From Dactylis glomerata (lineage: Eukaryota > Streptophyta > Magnoliopsida > Poales > Poaceae), in assembly GCA_007115705.1 (NCBI GenBank), contig QXEO01000143.1, positions 1,420,072 through 1,484,071 of the forward strand: a stretch of 64,000 bases of DNA. Reading direction: 5' to 3'. The notes beneath the pieces were generated by a model, which worked only from the letters and a program-made list of their open reading frames with translations, searched no databases and was not told the DNA's origin. This document shows, one piece after another, positions 21,209 to 33,044 of this stretch (its first letter is position 1; every line of letters starts with the position of its first letter). The translations under genes were made by a program, and so were the position numbers.

Positions 21209-23180
21209 TCATTTCTTCGCTAGAGTCCCTTGCTTACGATTGTGGCGTAACCATGGAGCATATTCATCATTTAACTTGAGGCTTGTGTCAGTGTTCACTC
21301 TGAAGGGCGAAATTTTACCAAACTGATTATAATCTTGTGACATGTCTGTCTTTTCCTCCACTCCCACGATGGTTCTTTTCCCTGAAAAACTATGTGGTGC
21401 TTTGGTTCATCACATGATGTACTCGCTTTGGTTCTTTTTCTTGGTTTGTTAGTCATGTCCTTCACATAGAAAACATGAGCCACATCTTTGGCTAGGACGA
21501 ATGGTTTGTCAAGGTACCCTAGATTGTTGAGATCCACCGTTGTCATTCCGTACTGCTCGTCCAACTTTACCCCGCCTCCTGTCATCTACACCCATTTGCA
21601 CCGAAACAAATGAACCTTAAAGTTAGGTCCATAATCAAGCTCCCATATCTCCTCTATGTAACCATAATATGTGTCCGTTCGCCCTTTGCCGGTTACTGCA
21701 TCAAAGCGGACACCACTGTTTTGGTTGGTGCTCTTTTTATCTTGGGCGACCGTGTAAAATATATTCGCATTTATCTCGTACCCTTGGAAAGTCAATATAG
21801 TCGAAGATGGTAATTTGGTCAGCAAGTACAACTGCTCTTCAACAATATTGTCATCCATGAGACGTCTTTGCAACCAATCGCCGAAAGTCGCCATGTGGAG
21901 CTGTAAAACAAAGGACTCAGACTGCCCTGGGTTTGCTTGGCATACAATATTCTTGTATTCCTCACTGTACGGAGCCACCAAGAGGGAATTTTGTAGAACT
22001 GTGTAGTGTTTTTGAGTCAAAGAATGACCATCCCTACATATCATTGGTTTCTTTCCGATCGTGCCTTTTCCACTCAGTCTCCCCTCATGACGCGATTGAG
22101 GAAGACCAATCGGCTTAAGGTCGGGAACAAAGTCAGCACAAAACACAATGACCTCCTCTGTTTCATATCCCTTGACGATTCTTCCTTCTGGCCTAGCACG
22201 GTTACAAACATATTTCTTTAAGACTCCCATGAACCTCTCAAAGGGGAACATATTGTGTAGATATACAGGGCCGAGAATGGAAATCTCTTTGACTAGGTGA
22301 ACTAGGAGGTGCGTCATAATATTGAAGAAGGATGGTGGGAACACCAGCTCGAAGCTGACAAGACATTGGGCCACCTCATTCTGTAACCGTGGTAGATCTT
22401 CTGGATTGATTACCTTCTGAGATATTGCATTGACGAATGCACATAGCTTCACAATGGCTAGTCGAACATTTTCCGGTAGAAGCCCCCTCAATGCAATCGG
22501 AAGCAATTGCGTCATAATCACGTGGCAGTCATGAGACTTTAGGTTTTGGAACTTTTTCTCTGCCATATTTATTATTCCCTTTATATTCGATAAGAATTCA
22601 GCCAGGACCTTGATACTGTTCAGGCATTCAAAAAAGGTGATCTTCTCTTCTTTGGTAAGAGCGTAGCTAGCGTGACCTTGAAACGGTTAGCTAAATATAT
22701 ACTTTCAGTCTCTTGTAAACAGTGCGTGCATGCCATGTATCCTTTGTTTGTCTGTCCTGAAATGTTACTAAGAGCAGGCCAATCATTGATGGTAACGAAC
22801 AACAACACTCGTAAGTCAAATTCCTCTTGTTTGTGCTCATCCCACACACGTACACCTGGTTTGGCCCACATCTGTAAAAATTCATCAACTAATGGCATTA
22901 GGTACACATCAATGTCGTTGCCGGGTTGCTTCGGACCTTGGATGAGCACTGGCATCATAATGAACTTCTGCTTCATGCACAACCAAGGAGGAAGGTTATA
23001 GATGCATAGAGTCACGGGCCAGGTGCTATGACTGGAGCTCTGCTCCCCAAAAGGATTGAAGCCATCTGTACTTAGACCAAACCGTATGTTCCTTGCGTCA
23101 CCTGCAAAATCTTTAAACTTATTGTCGATCTTTCTCCATTGAGACCCATCAGCGGGGGGCAATGATCGAAGGATCTGCAA
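21209..23180 (-). pseudogene. CACTA-1 TNP2-type transposase, truncated and internally deleted
   Basis: Reading down from 23180, the frame shows the Transposase_21 region (ADGSQW, FGEQSSSHSTWPVTLCIYN, CMKQKFIMMPVLIQGPKQPG), nearly matching CACTA-2. After ACTHC and a few more codons the frame is lost, and an internal deletion of roughly 450 bp joins it to KRRSPFLNA, the site equivalent to KAEKEIFFECLN in CACTA-2. DUF4218 (MAEKKFQNLKSHD, FERFMGVLKKYV) and DUF4216 (NSGVRFDAV, YYGYIEEIWELDYG) follow. A stop at 21584-21586 and a frameshift near 21370 precede the original end at 21209-21211. The N-terminal third is missing. Position 22470 still has the CGA codon that is TGA in CACTA-2. Confidence 0.9.
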
Positions 23181-24110
23181 GAGATCTCGGTTAGCAACGG
23201 CGTCCTGCAGCAGATTTGGTAGGGCCGGGCAACGTGGCTCCTGGTCGATGGGGCACTTCTCCTTGGCACAGATCAGAACCCAACTAGGCCAGTTTTGGAT
23301 TGAGCAGGCTCTGCTGTTTGGGTGATTTCGAGACCTCTTGATGGCTTGGGGGGGGGCATCTTAGTTGAGGAGTGGCTGCGACGTTGAATCTGGACCAAAC
23401 GGGCCTAGATCAAGCGCCAAGAAAATATACGTTTAGCTTGACAGTGACCCTTACCGTCAATTTTACCAGGGTACTCGCGGGTACTGCATCCACATGGGTA
23501 GGGATGAGCACACTTTTATACCAGTGACTTATACTCATACCATATCCATTAAAACATTGGTAGGGCACGGCTATAGGGTTGCACCCGTGGGTATGTATCA
23601 ATACACTATCCATTTATGCAGGCTTATGGACTAACGGCAGCCAATAGGGTTGGTCAATAATGGTGAAAGAAGTCACGTGTCCCGCGCCCTAACTATCCTT
23701 TTATTTAAGCCTTATCTGTAATCCCCACATCCTACGAACTAAAGAGATTGATATATCAAGTCCTAGATGTCTCACAGTGCTATGGATGAATCTAATAACG
23801 AATCACATGTGTACCATTTGATCTGCCCGGTAGTCAATGTGTACGGGTATCCACCAAATTAATACGAATGTGGGTACATTTTCAGACTCTTGGGTACGTG
23901 TACTCCTATATTATCAAATAAAAAACCAATTAAACAATACACGCCTCCAGGCGATGGCTGCATATATAGGCTGATAGATCTGATAAAGCGACGGCTAACA
24001 TTGACTTGAGGTAACCTATACACCGACCGGTTGAAAGGAACCATGAATTCGTAATTCTGTTGAGGTTCACGACCCTGGTCGAGTCTGCGTTCAGTTTTGT
24101 AAGTATAGTC
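23181..24110. other. Unassigned sequence between truncated CACTA-1 and Gypsy remnant
   Basis: On the minus strand the transposase frame stays open upstream of 23180 for about 45 codons (about 23181-23310), with WVLICAKEKCP and PNLLQDAV, which does not resemble the CACTA-2 transposase. It may be a captured exon or chance. The rest (23311-24110) shows no coding region or repeat that I can name. The CACTA-1 boundary lies somewhere in 23180-23300. Confidence 0.5.
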
Positions 24111-24457
24111 TGTTATACTGAGTGACAAGGGTATAGTTAATAGAACCCGTTAGTTGAGTATCCCTGCGGCCCGTTAAGCTAGGCCCAATTGTAATGATAG
24201 TCGAATACGAGTTCTTACCGTATGTCGATATTGTAATATGTATCGGACCCTACCCGATCCTCGAGACCTGGCCATCTATATATAGGGGCCAGGAGGGGAC
24301 GGTGTAGGCCGGATTAAAAGCAAGCCAGGTTGAACACCCAAGTTTACTTTCGACACACACCTATTTCGACTAACTTTACCTTCGAGTTCATCCGACGCCC
24401 TATCTCCCCGATCCTAAGTCCTTCATCTAGGACATTTGTCGAGTTAACCCCTCGTCA
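24111..24457 (+). repeat. Candidate 5' LTR of the Gypsy element
   Basis: The stretch begins TGTTATACTGAG and ends CCCCTCGTCA two bases before the primer-binding site. It contains a TATA-like run (TATATATA at 24277-24284). With no second LTR in the window the left boundary is a guess based on TG...CA ends; the right boundary is good. Confidence 0.5.
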
Positions 24458-24459
24458 AT

Positions 24460-24478
24460 TGGCGCCGACCGTGGGGAC
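24460..24478 (+). promoter_or_regulatory. Primer-binding site of the Gypsy element
   Basis: TGGCGCCGACCGTGGGGAC lies directly after the LTR end. The TGGCGCC start is typical of grass Gypsy primer-binding sites. I do not assign the tRNA. Confidence 0.75.
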
Positions 24479-24492
24479 TGGGCGTTGGAATC

Positions 24493-27400
24493 ATGAATTC
24501 GACGGCTTTTTCGCTTTTAGCCAACAGCAGTTCAGAACTCGACGGAAGTCAAGAGATGGAGTTAACCATTGGAAGTTTGAGCATCATTGTTGGGCCATCG
24601 GGTTCATCCCGCCTCTCGGATTCGACGAAACCAGATCCGTCGGCAAACAAGCCCGAAACAGAAGAAACATTGGAATCATCAGAAGGCTCTTCCAGCGAGG
24701 CAAACTCGCCGGTCAGTTTCGACAAAACACCAATCATAGAAGGCGACAAAATTCAGGAAAATTTCGACTCAGAAGAAATAGCGTGTCAGACGCACAACAA
24801 CGCAAAGGACTTCGCCGTGAGAAGCAGCGGCGTCTCCAAGGTACATCAGTTATGCGTTATTATCACTGAAGCAGAAGAAGAAAATAATAGCAAAGGAAAT
24901 AAGAATGTCGACAGGCAAGTCGACAAAGTAAAAGATCACAACAAAAAGGAAAAGGAGAAAGTCCATGTCTCGGCTGGTGAATGGAGGATGATCAAGTCAG
25001 CTATCAACCACGGTACAGAAGTACCCGAAGGATCGAGAAGAGAAGTACTAATGGGATATCGGTACGCATTATACCAGCACATGAAGAAACTAAGGGAGGA
25101 AAGAGATATGGTTTTTCAAGATAATAACAGTATATCAAGGGAGGAATACTGGGAAGACTACAGTGAAGATTCAGAATACAACAAAGAATGGCGTGGAGAC
25201 CCAAAACGCAACAGGGGGGCGACAGCATACGGCAGAGAAGAGGAGTACTCAAGGAGCCCCACCCCGCAGTTAGAAGAGGAGGAAGATGACTTCATACAAA
25301 AAACACCAGAAGCAGCACTAGTAGCAGCACAAGCATATTTATTAGCTACAAGACCAGAACCTGGAGACCCACGAGAAGACATGCACCGAGCCGCGGTACG
25401 AAGCCTCGGAATAGTAGAAGGAAAGATCAGGGAACAAGGTCCAGAAACGAAGTCGACAAACTGCAAGGGAAATCGAGAGGAGAAGTTCAGATACAATTTC
25501 AAAGATAACGAGTATAGCGAGTCGTCAGAAGAGAAAAAGCGACAGAAAAGGAAGGAGGACGCAAGAAGTATAATAGCACAAGCTCGATTAAATAAATCGC
25601 GTCACGCTTGGAGGGAAGAGAACTACGAGGACGACGATAAAGATATGGGTGCGTTATGCTTTACCCGCAGGGTTCGCAAAACACGGGTACCCAAAGGATT
25701 CAGATTACCACACGACCAGCCTAAGTATGATGGGTCGCAAGAACCTACCCTATGGTTATCGGATTATCTGCAGGCAGTGCAGATATTGGGGGGAACAAAG
25801 GCGACTGCAATGCAAAGTTTGCAGCTGCACCTCACCGGCGCCGCACGGTCCTGGTTAAATACCCTACCCAACGAATCCATCGGAAGCTGGGGGAACTCGA
25901 AAGTCAATTCGCAAGAAATTTTTATTCCACCTACAAGCGCCCAGCATCACTGGAGGAAGTTAAAACATGTGTGCAGAGGAAAGGCGAAACGTTACGTTCT
26001 TATATACAATGCTGGAGTATAATCAAAAACTCAGCAGAGGACGTCTCTGACGAACGAGCAATAGACGCCTTTTCGGCCGGACTTCGTCGCTCAGATCTCG
26101 TGGAAGAAATAGGAAGAACAAGACCGATGATAGTAGCCGAGCTAATGGAACAAGCCAACAAATTCGCTGATGGAGAGGACGCGTATAACAACAAAAGAGA
26201 ACGTTCACCAGAAGTCGACAGAATAAGTAGACAGAGGAGACGACACCGCAGCAGGGATAACCAAGGAAGGCGAAATCAGGTAGCCGCGGGTTACGTACTA
26301 GAAGAAGAGGAAGGATATGAAAGCAGGAGGTTTCAGGCAAAAGGAGTAGAAAAATCGAGATACTCCGGTCCTTCGGCCGATGATATGCTATACGGACCTT
26401 GTCGAATCCACTACGCGTATCTCGACGGGAAAAGAGTCTCAAATCACCAGATGAAGGATTGCAGGACATTCCTAAGGTTACAAAACGCCATGGGATCAAA
26501 ACAAGAAGGGAGGCAAGGAGGAAGACACAGAAGTCAAGGATATCAAATGCAAAAGATAGCAAGGCACTTAAAGTCAAAAGTATACATATCAGCCATGATT
26601 CAACCGGTGCCCAAGTCAAAGAAAGAGCGAAAGAGCATATCCAGGCAAGTCAACCTAGCAATATCATCACCATCAGCTACCACAGAGTACCTACGGTGGT
26701 CAGAACAACCAGTCAAGTTCAGCAGAGCAGACCACCCGAGGAAAGTTCCCAGGCCAGGTCACTCGCCTATGGTTTTAAAAGCACAAATAGGAGGGTACGA
26801 CATCGGAAGAGTGTTCATGGATGCAGGAAGTGGCATAAACTTAATATATGCCAGAACCTTGAAGGCAATATGCATCTCGCCGACGAGTCTGAAGCCAACA
26901 GATTGCTCTTTCCACGGAATAGTACCAGGAGCCGCAAACTACCCTTTGGGGAGAATAGAACTCGACGTCTGCTTTGGCAATAGCGGAAACTACCGAAAAG
27001 AGAAGCTGGAATTTGAAGTAATGGATTGGCCGTCACAATATCATGCAATCTTGGGGCGCCCAGCATTTGCAAAATTCATGGCAGTACCACACTACGCGTA
27101 TCTTACGTTAAAAATTCCAGGTCCCAATGGAATAATCACAGTACAAGGGAGCTTTGAAGTAGCCAATACATGCGACAGGGAATTCAACAGGATGGCGCAA
27201 ACCTTCGGCATGATAGCGGAGTACGAGAGGTTAAAAGGAGAAACGGATCACAATGTACTACCTGACGTTGGACGATCCCTGCCAGATCAGGCTTTCGACA
27301 CGTCTCAGGACTCGAAGAAAATCCAGGTCCATCCTACAGATTCAAACAAGACGACATCAATTGCGGTGAACTTGGATCCCGCATAGGAAAGCGCGCTCGT

Positions 27401-28258
27401 CGAGTTCCTCCGTGAGCGCTGGGAAATCTTCGCCTGGTGTCCATCAGACATGCCAGGGGTTCCCAGGGAACTCGTCGAGCATGCACTAAACGTAGATCCC
27501 AAGGCAAAGCCAGTCAAGCAGCCATTGCGACGATTCGATGAACCTAAGAGAAAGGCGATAGCATCAGAGTTGCACAGGCTAGAAAATGCCGGATTTATCA
27601 GAGAAATCAAAACTTCGAGTTGGGTGTCGAACCCAGTCATAGTACCCAAGAAGAACACAGACGTACAAAGAGTATGTGTCGACTACACATCTCTCAATAA
27701 GCATTGTCCAAAGGATCCCTTCCCTCTACCCCGCATCGATCAGATAATCGATTCAACAGCGGGATGCGCGAGGCTTTCATTTTTGGACGCATACTCTGGT
27801 TACAATCAGATCAAATTGAAGAAAGAAGATGAAGAAAAAATGGCCTTCATCACACCATATGGGGTGTTTTGCTACCAAGTAATGCCGTTCGGCCTAAAAA
27901 ATGCAGGAGCAACGTATCAACGGATGATGCAAAGTTGCCTCGGAAGCCAAATAGGGCGCAACATACAAGTCTACATTGACGATGTAGTCATCACCATAAG
28001 AGAGGAGAAATCTCTAATCAGCGACTTGGCAGAAAGCTTCGACAACCTGAGCAGGTATAAGCTTAAGCTTAACCCGATAAAGTGCTCCTTCGGCGTATCA
28101 GCAGGACAACTTTTAGGGTTCCTGGTATCAGCACGAGGAATAGAGGCGAACCCAGAGAAGATTCAAGCAATTTTGACAATGGGGAAACCCACAAAACTAC
28201 ACGACGTACAGAAACTTGCAGGACGCGTCGCGGCACTAAGTCGAAGTGCGAGAGGGGG
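24493..28258 (+). pseudogene. Gypsy gag-pol, broken
   Basis: The ATG at 24493 opens 509 codons of gag: a long charged N-terminal part, then the retrotransposon gag domain (LWLSDYLQAVQILGG). A one-base loss in a G run near 25893 shifts the frame; gag continues in the frame read at 25752-27386 (FARNFYSTYKRPASL, LRSYIQCW). The aspartic protease follows (VFMDAGSGINLIYA, about 26813-26854), then ILGRPAFAKFMAVPHYAYL. A TAG stops the frame at 27384-27386. The same frame resumes with the RT (27450 on): PFPLPRIDQIID, FLDAYSGYNQIKL, MPFGLKNAGATYQRMM and catalytic YIDDVV, ending at QKLAGRVAALSR. The codons to 28361 are foreign read-through. This copy is not functional. Confidence 0.9.
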
Positions 28259-28800
28259 AAGTCTAGCTTTGAAGGGTTTTTTGTTTGTTTTGCTTTTGGG
28301 AATGACATTGGCGGGCATCTATATTAACCAGAAAGATGGCAATGGACATGGACCCGTATAGTCGGTGGCTACAAAATTTTACCCATACGCGCGTTAGCCG
28401 TCTCCTTTGACAATTGATCCGGCTATATGGAGCCATCGGACAGTTCGATGGGATTTTTCTTTGACATGTAGTAGCTTGCCTGTCGTGGTCCGGTTAGCTA
28501 GGCAACTCGGTGAGCCACTGGATTCATGGATCCGCATGCGGCGATGAATCGATCGGTACGCGGCGGGGCGCCTGAACCACACACGTATCGGTGAAGACGA
28601 TAGCGCCACTCGTTGCTCATCTTCTTCGTGCCAAAGAATCTAGATTGGTATGCGGAGATAATTTACCACAGTACGTTGTACAGTACTCTTGATTGCATGT
28701 CGCCCTCGCACCGGGTCCATATATGAGCGGATCCACTCTCTTGGATAGATATCTTCCAATCAATCTAAAAATTCACAGACAAGATTTACAAAAAATATTA
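28259..28800. other. Intergenic, no recognisable feature
   Basis: I see no coding region, terminal repeats or MITE here. Confidence 0.6.
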
Positions 28801-28903
28801 CTCCATCCAATCACTATTAGATGTCTTAATATGGATATATCCAGACACATTTTAATATCGAGATACGTCTATATTAGAGGTAATATATAGTAGTCAGAGG
28901 GAG
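28801..28903. mobile_element. Stowaway MITE 1
   Basis: The ends CTCCATCCAATCAC and GTCAGAGGGAG are imperfect inverted repeats, with TA on both sides (28799-28800 and 28904-28905). It is 103 bp with no coding capacity, typical of Tc1/mariner-derived Stowaway MITEs. Confidence 0.8.
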
Positions 28904-29081
28904 TATAAAGTTTTTCTACACCAGACATATATATCAGAGTGTGATCTAACATGGGGCTAAAGCAAAGGCGCGGGAACGTTCGAAAATAAGGATGCGGTGC
29001 GACATCCTCTAGATACATGCCAAAGCTGAGTCAGGAATTAGGGAACAGGAGGAAGTAAAATAAAGTTTGACTAGGTATATA

Positions 29082-29185
29082 TTCCCTCTATCCCAGATTA
29101 ATCGACTCAACTATATCAAGATACGCTAAAACGTGTCTAGATAGATGTGTCTAGATAAAGATAAGTCGATTAATTTGATATGGAG
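29082..29185. mobile_element. Stowaway MITE 2
   Basis: The ends TTCCCTCTATCCCAGATTAATC and GATTAATTTGATATGGAG pair imperfectly. TA flanks both ends (29080-29081 and 29186-29187). The element is 104 bp and could form a long hairpin (TCGACT / AGTCGA arms). Confidence 0.8.
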
Positions 29186-29571
29186 TATAAAAAATACCAA
29201 AGACTAATACTATATGGGTATGGTTTGAAAATATATTATATGCATCAATTGATATTGACATTGAACTCTATAATGATAGATAAACAAATTTATTGTAGGA
29301 CTATCGTTTGGACAATTTTATTATGTGAGATCCTTGTTGCAATAAAGTTGGGTTTCTAAAAAAAAAAGAGAACTATTTGTATCAAAATCGAGTTGGTGTC
29401 AGTCTCGCGATTTCTCTTGATGTGAAACGACATGACGAAATAAAGGTAACCATGCTAAACCCAATCTAAGAAACAATTAAACCGTATAGTTTACTCATTT
29501 ACATACTTTCCTTGTATAGAAAAATATTTTCAAAATTAGTTTGATTTTTCCTAGTGACGAGAAAGATGATA
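29186..29571. other. AT-rich intergenic, no gene
   Basis: I see nothing here beyond short A/T runs. Confidence 0.6.
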
Positions 29572-29665
29572 CTCCCTCCGATCGGAAATAAGTGACAGTG
29601 ACTTAGTATAAACTTTATACTAAGTTAGTCCAAAGTTACCGACAGTTATTTTGGATCAAAGGGAG
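29572..29665. mobile_element. Stowaway MITE 3
   Basis: CTCCCTCCGATCGGAAATAA at the left and ATCAAAGGGAG at the right, with TA at 29570-29571 and 29666-29667. The inner arms ACTTAGTATAAA / TTTATACTAAGT form a nearly perfect hairpin. 94 bp. Confidence 0.9.
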
Positions 29666-29843
29666 TACAATTATTGGAGAGAGTTTTCTGGATTGAAACA
29701 ATACATGTTCTACTGGACGAATAGTCCAAGTGTCCATGCATAGTCAAAAATCTGTGAGAAAAGTACCACCATGCACTGATGCAGCACATTACTCCAGTGT
29801 CCACTCAGACTCAGCAACACATCAGTCGACAGCTTATCACTCT

Positions 29844-30700
29844 AAGAAGATAAAGCTTCTAGAAGCACGGCCCCGACCTGATCATGCCCTTTGTGTGGCG
29901 AGACGTCGCATCACTCACTCCCTTCAGAATTCAGATCTAGTCGAGCTGCAGCGCGCCAAACTGGTCCGACATGATAAACAAAGGATGGTCTCCTGTTTGC
30001 CTGAACCAAAATGCTGTGGACGATTAACGGTGCCGTTCCATGATCAGTGCGCTTCCCCACTTCCAGCTCGAGACGATGGCGACTGGTCTCCCTCCGCGGC
30101 ACATGATGAGCAGATAACCTGCACTTCACCTCTTCTTTATGTTTGTTTGGCTCCTTGCCCTCGATCCTATCCTGATGGAGTGGGGATTCCACCTCTTTAC
30201 AATCAAATTCCAATTACTTTCCTTCATGATATAAAAAAGAATTGGCAATGAGACAAGTAAAGATCAAGGTTCATTGTCATGGACCAGGTAGGGGCTGTCT
30301 CTTTTTCTTTTCCTTGTGTGTGGAAAGTTGGGTTTTCTGATCCGACAGCAACATGCAACTTGGAAAAGAAAACGCAGGCAGCCATCTTGTCGAACAAGAG
30401 ATAAGATTTACTACTGTTAGGCGCTCGCTCCGATCTGAATTACTGCACTGTTAGCTGCGCGCCGATACAACATTGGTGTTAGGCCCATCGGATGTTTCTG
30501 TTTCTTCAACCGACCGCTACATGTGGCCTCTTTGCTCTTATCCACAGAATAGATCGAGCTGTTGAAGGAATAAGCCTGGTGCTCCGCCGGCAACATGCTG
30601 CTGAACCGGAGTAAACAACGGTGGATGTCTACCGCCGGTTTCGCCGTAGCCGCCACCTCGCCCTCCTCCGTCGTTGCCGCGGCTATGTTCCCCACGATCC
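29844..30700 (+). repeat. Diverged duplicate segment X, copy 2
   Basis: This segment is collinear with 1281-1925; its last 200 bp also match the repeats at 40186-40590 (GGATGTCTACCGCC, CGTCGTTGCCGC, TGTTCCCCACGATC). No supported reading frame crosses it. It lies about 2.3 kb upstream of F-box gene A, as the 40-kb copies lie upstream of gene B, so it appears to be part of the same local duplication. Confidence 0.75.
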
Positions 30701-32496
30701 CGCTTCCCTGAAACCATCCCCAGCCGGCATGTCCAACGGCTTCTCCAGTTGACCCGCCGCCAGGTTTTATGGAGCTTCCAGCTCCAGCTCCGACGAGCCG
30801 CGGTTTGGCGCCATCTTATCCAACACGCCCATAGGTCATAACATGGCCACTGACATCTTCAGCCATTCGTCAAAGTGCGGAGCCTTTGTTTTAGTTTGCG
30901 GGGTTTTCTTTTGTTTGAACCGGATAGGCCAGAAGGTCCTAGAAGCTGCATCAAAATAACCAACGAGGACCTCAAAGAAAAAAGAAAATATAGCCAAGCC
31001 ATCAGATCTTACATATATGACCTTAGAATAAAATTTAGAACGCAATTAGGTCCTTCAACTTCACTGCCGTTCTCTAACCTCTAGATCCGGAATCCACCGA
31101 GCACGCTACAATTTTGGGTGTAGATGCTGATGATTACCAAATCGAGATCCATGAAGATCCTCCGAAGTGGCTCAGAGGCTTAGAGGAAGAAGAAGCATGA
31201 GCTTGACACGAGAGTGGAGTGGCTCCATTCATCAAGAATAACAACGAAGAAAAGATGCCGTTGTTTGGAAGATCCGCCAAGAAAAGGTTATTGACGACAT
31301 CTCCACCGACAACTCATCCAACCGTAGCACCACCCACCAGAGCAGCACTAGGAAGAAGAAGAAGGTCCGATAGCTCCGGATCTGGCCGTCAAAAGACCAG
31401 AAGCATATCGCGCAGACCACGTCATGACACCGAGACGTGACACGATGCCAAACCCTAGACAACTAGTATATACATACAACCAACTCCACCATCCCATTCC
31501 CTCTAGTCGGCGAGGCCACTAAAGAAGAGAGGTTGAGGAGCCAGAGACAAAGAAGAGACTCTCAAAGGGTTGAGCGAGCGAGAGTTGGGGAACTAGGAAA
31601 TAGCTTGAGGGCTGTGCATAGATTTTTTAGATCCTTTTGGGTTCTTAGTTGTTCCGGATTTACACCTACCAAGGGAACTTTGACGTTTCTTGCAAAACAA
31701 GCTGCACATTTTTCGAGATAGAGGTTGCAACCCCTAGCCTCTGCATCAAAATGATGCATTATTTAGATTATTCAATAGAGTCTTCCAAAGAAAATACATG
31801 ATCAACCCGAAGCCACCTCACTAGCGACTGTTGCCGCATCACTTACAAGCTTGATGAAGGGGTGGCCATGCTAGGATCGTGTGCCCTAACCTCAAGCATA
31901 GACACATCATCCTAAGCCTAGATGTCTCACCAGACCTACGAACAACGAGCCAGGTGCATCGATCGATCCAACAGACCATCAACATGTACTATTGCCCCTG
32001 TTTGAGAAGTCGCTGTAGCCATCTTCCATTGACCCATCTTCAGGACAGGGATCAAAGCATTAACCTTGTCAAGCCTATCGTTGAGACTGTCACGACGCGA
32101 GACAACGTCAACATCCTGCATGCATCCATAATTGCCGAGACCTCGTTACACCACACCTCTGAGACACACCATCGTCGACGCAGTTGATGAAACACCGCTT
32201 CACCAGCAGAACCTTCCAGGCATCACGTGTTCCAAGACGATGCCCCCAAGAGGGAGAGCCACACCAAAAGTGGCGCCATCATTCGACCTGGATGACCCAT
32301 ACCTAGGGTTTCCCTCGGAACTTTTTGGCCAGAGGCGGGAGATCGTAGCAATGACACCTCTAGCAAGGTAATGACCCTCGAGGACGTCACCATGGTGAGC
32401 TCCGAACGAATCGGAACCCGGCTTTCACCGGACTAACGCCTCCATCCTATGCATCATCCTCAGGGGCCACGCCATGATTGCAGCACCGCATCAAGT
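30701..32496. other. Unassigned sequence upstream of F-box copy A
   Basis: I see no intact gene. The interval between X and the F-box segment is longer here than at the second copy (40590-41454), so part of it is probably an insertion of an unclassified repeat. Scattered short frames lack domains. Confidence 0.5.
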
Positions 32497-32973
32497 GTAA
32501 AATATTGGATCCGATTCGCTTTACATCTTCCTTACGAATCATGAGACATAGCTCTATATTGGATTCTTCAATTAAAATCCTGAAACAGAATTATTGCCCA
32601 AAACAAATGGGTTTTAGTTCTTCGACAACAATAGATATATCTTAGTTCTATTGGACCCCTCCCACTTTATAACAGCAAAAGAAAGACTTTGTTGTGAAAC
32701 TGTTGAGTCTTCTATTTAGCCATAAAAAATAGGACACCAATGGTTTAGACTTCCTGTCAAAATCAACTTTGGTATCCAGGCTCAGAACACAGGATAAATT
32801 TTTTTTGCTACCAATCTCATAGTGGTTTTATGTGATAAAATTTGTCCAAATATTAAAAAGCCACTTGCAAATGCTTTATCGCTTTGGATCATGAAGTTGT
32901 TACATTTTCTATTTGCTTAGCTGTCACAGAGAGAACAAACAAACAATCAGTAGAACCGCAGGCCTTCCTCTTT

Positions 32974-32983
32974 CTATTTAAAC
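32974..32983 (+). promoter_or_regulatory. TATA box of F-box gene A
   Basis: CTATTTAAAC lies about 70 bp upstream of the start codon. The same element (CTATTTAAG) is at the same place before gene B, within a conserved block (TAGAACCGCAGGCC). Confidence 0.75.
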
Positions 32984-33044
32984 CTAGAAAGGGGGGTGTG
33001 AGTGAGCCATCAGTAGAACAAGCAAAGCACCAATCTCCAAAGAA

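Larger units (their letters stand above)
2972..23290 (-). mobile_element. CACTA-1, large truncated CACTA (En/Spm) transposon with nested insertions
   Basis: The low-coordinate end begins CACCGGTGGAAAAAAG, a CACTA-type terminus followed by AACCGGGA/TCCCGGTT repeats. Reading the minus strand from high to low coordinates, the order matches CACTA-2: TNP2-type transposase (23180 to 21209), AT-rich spacer, internal CCGGTT repeat cluster (18711-18895), TATA box, GC-rich leader, ORF2 (17520 to 3417), terminal repeats. A Copia element (5702-15819) and a Helitron (19382-20937) are inserted inside. The transposase end with its terminal inverted repeat is missing, so no second target duplication can be shown; ATA (2969-2971) precedes the surviving end. 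Multiple stops and frameshifts make it dead. The exact truncation point near 23180-23300 is uncertain. Confidence 0.85.
24111..28258 (+). mobile_element. 5' part of a Gypsy LTR retrotransposon
   Basis: A candidate LTR, a primer-binding site, gag, protease and reverse transcriptase are present in order. Homology stops abruptly after the RT (near 28258), with no RNase H, integrase or 3' LTR. The 3' half is therefore deleted. The order protease-RT and the gag type (LWLSDYLQAVQILGG, LHLTGAARSWL) indicate Gypsy rather than Copia. Confidence 0.85.

Noticed and set aside
27450..28361. The Gypsy reverse transcriptase frame up to 28361 as one protein.
   Set aside because: Homology to RT ends near 28258; the last about 34 codons are read-through into unrelated sequence.
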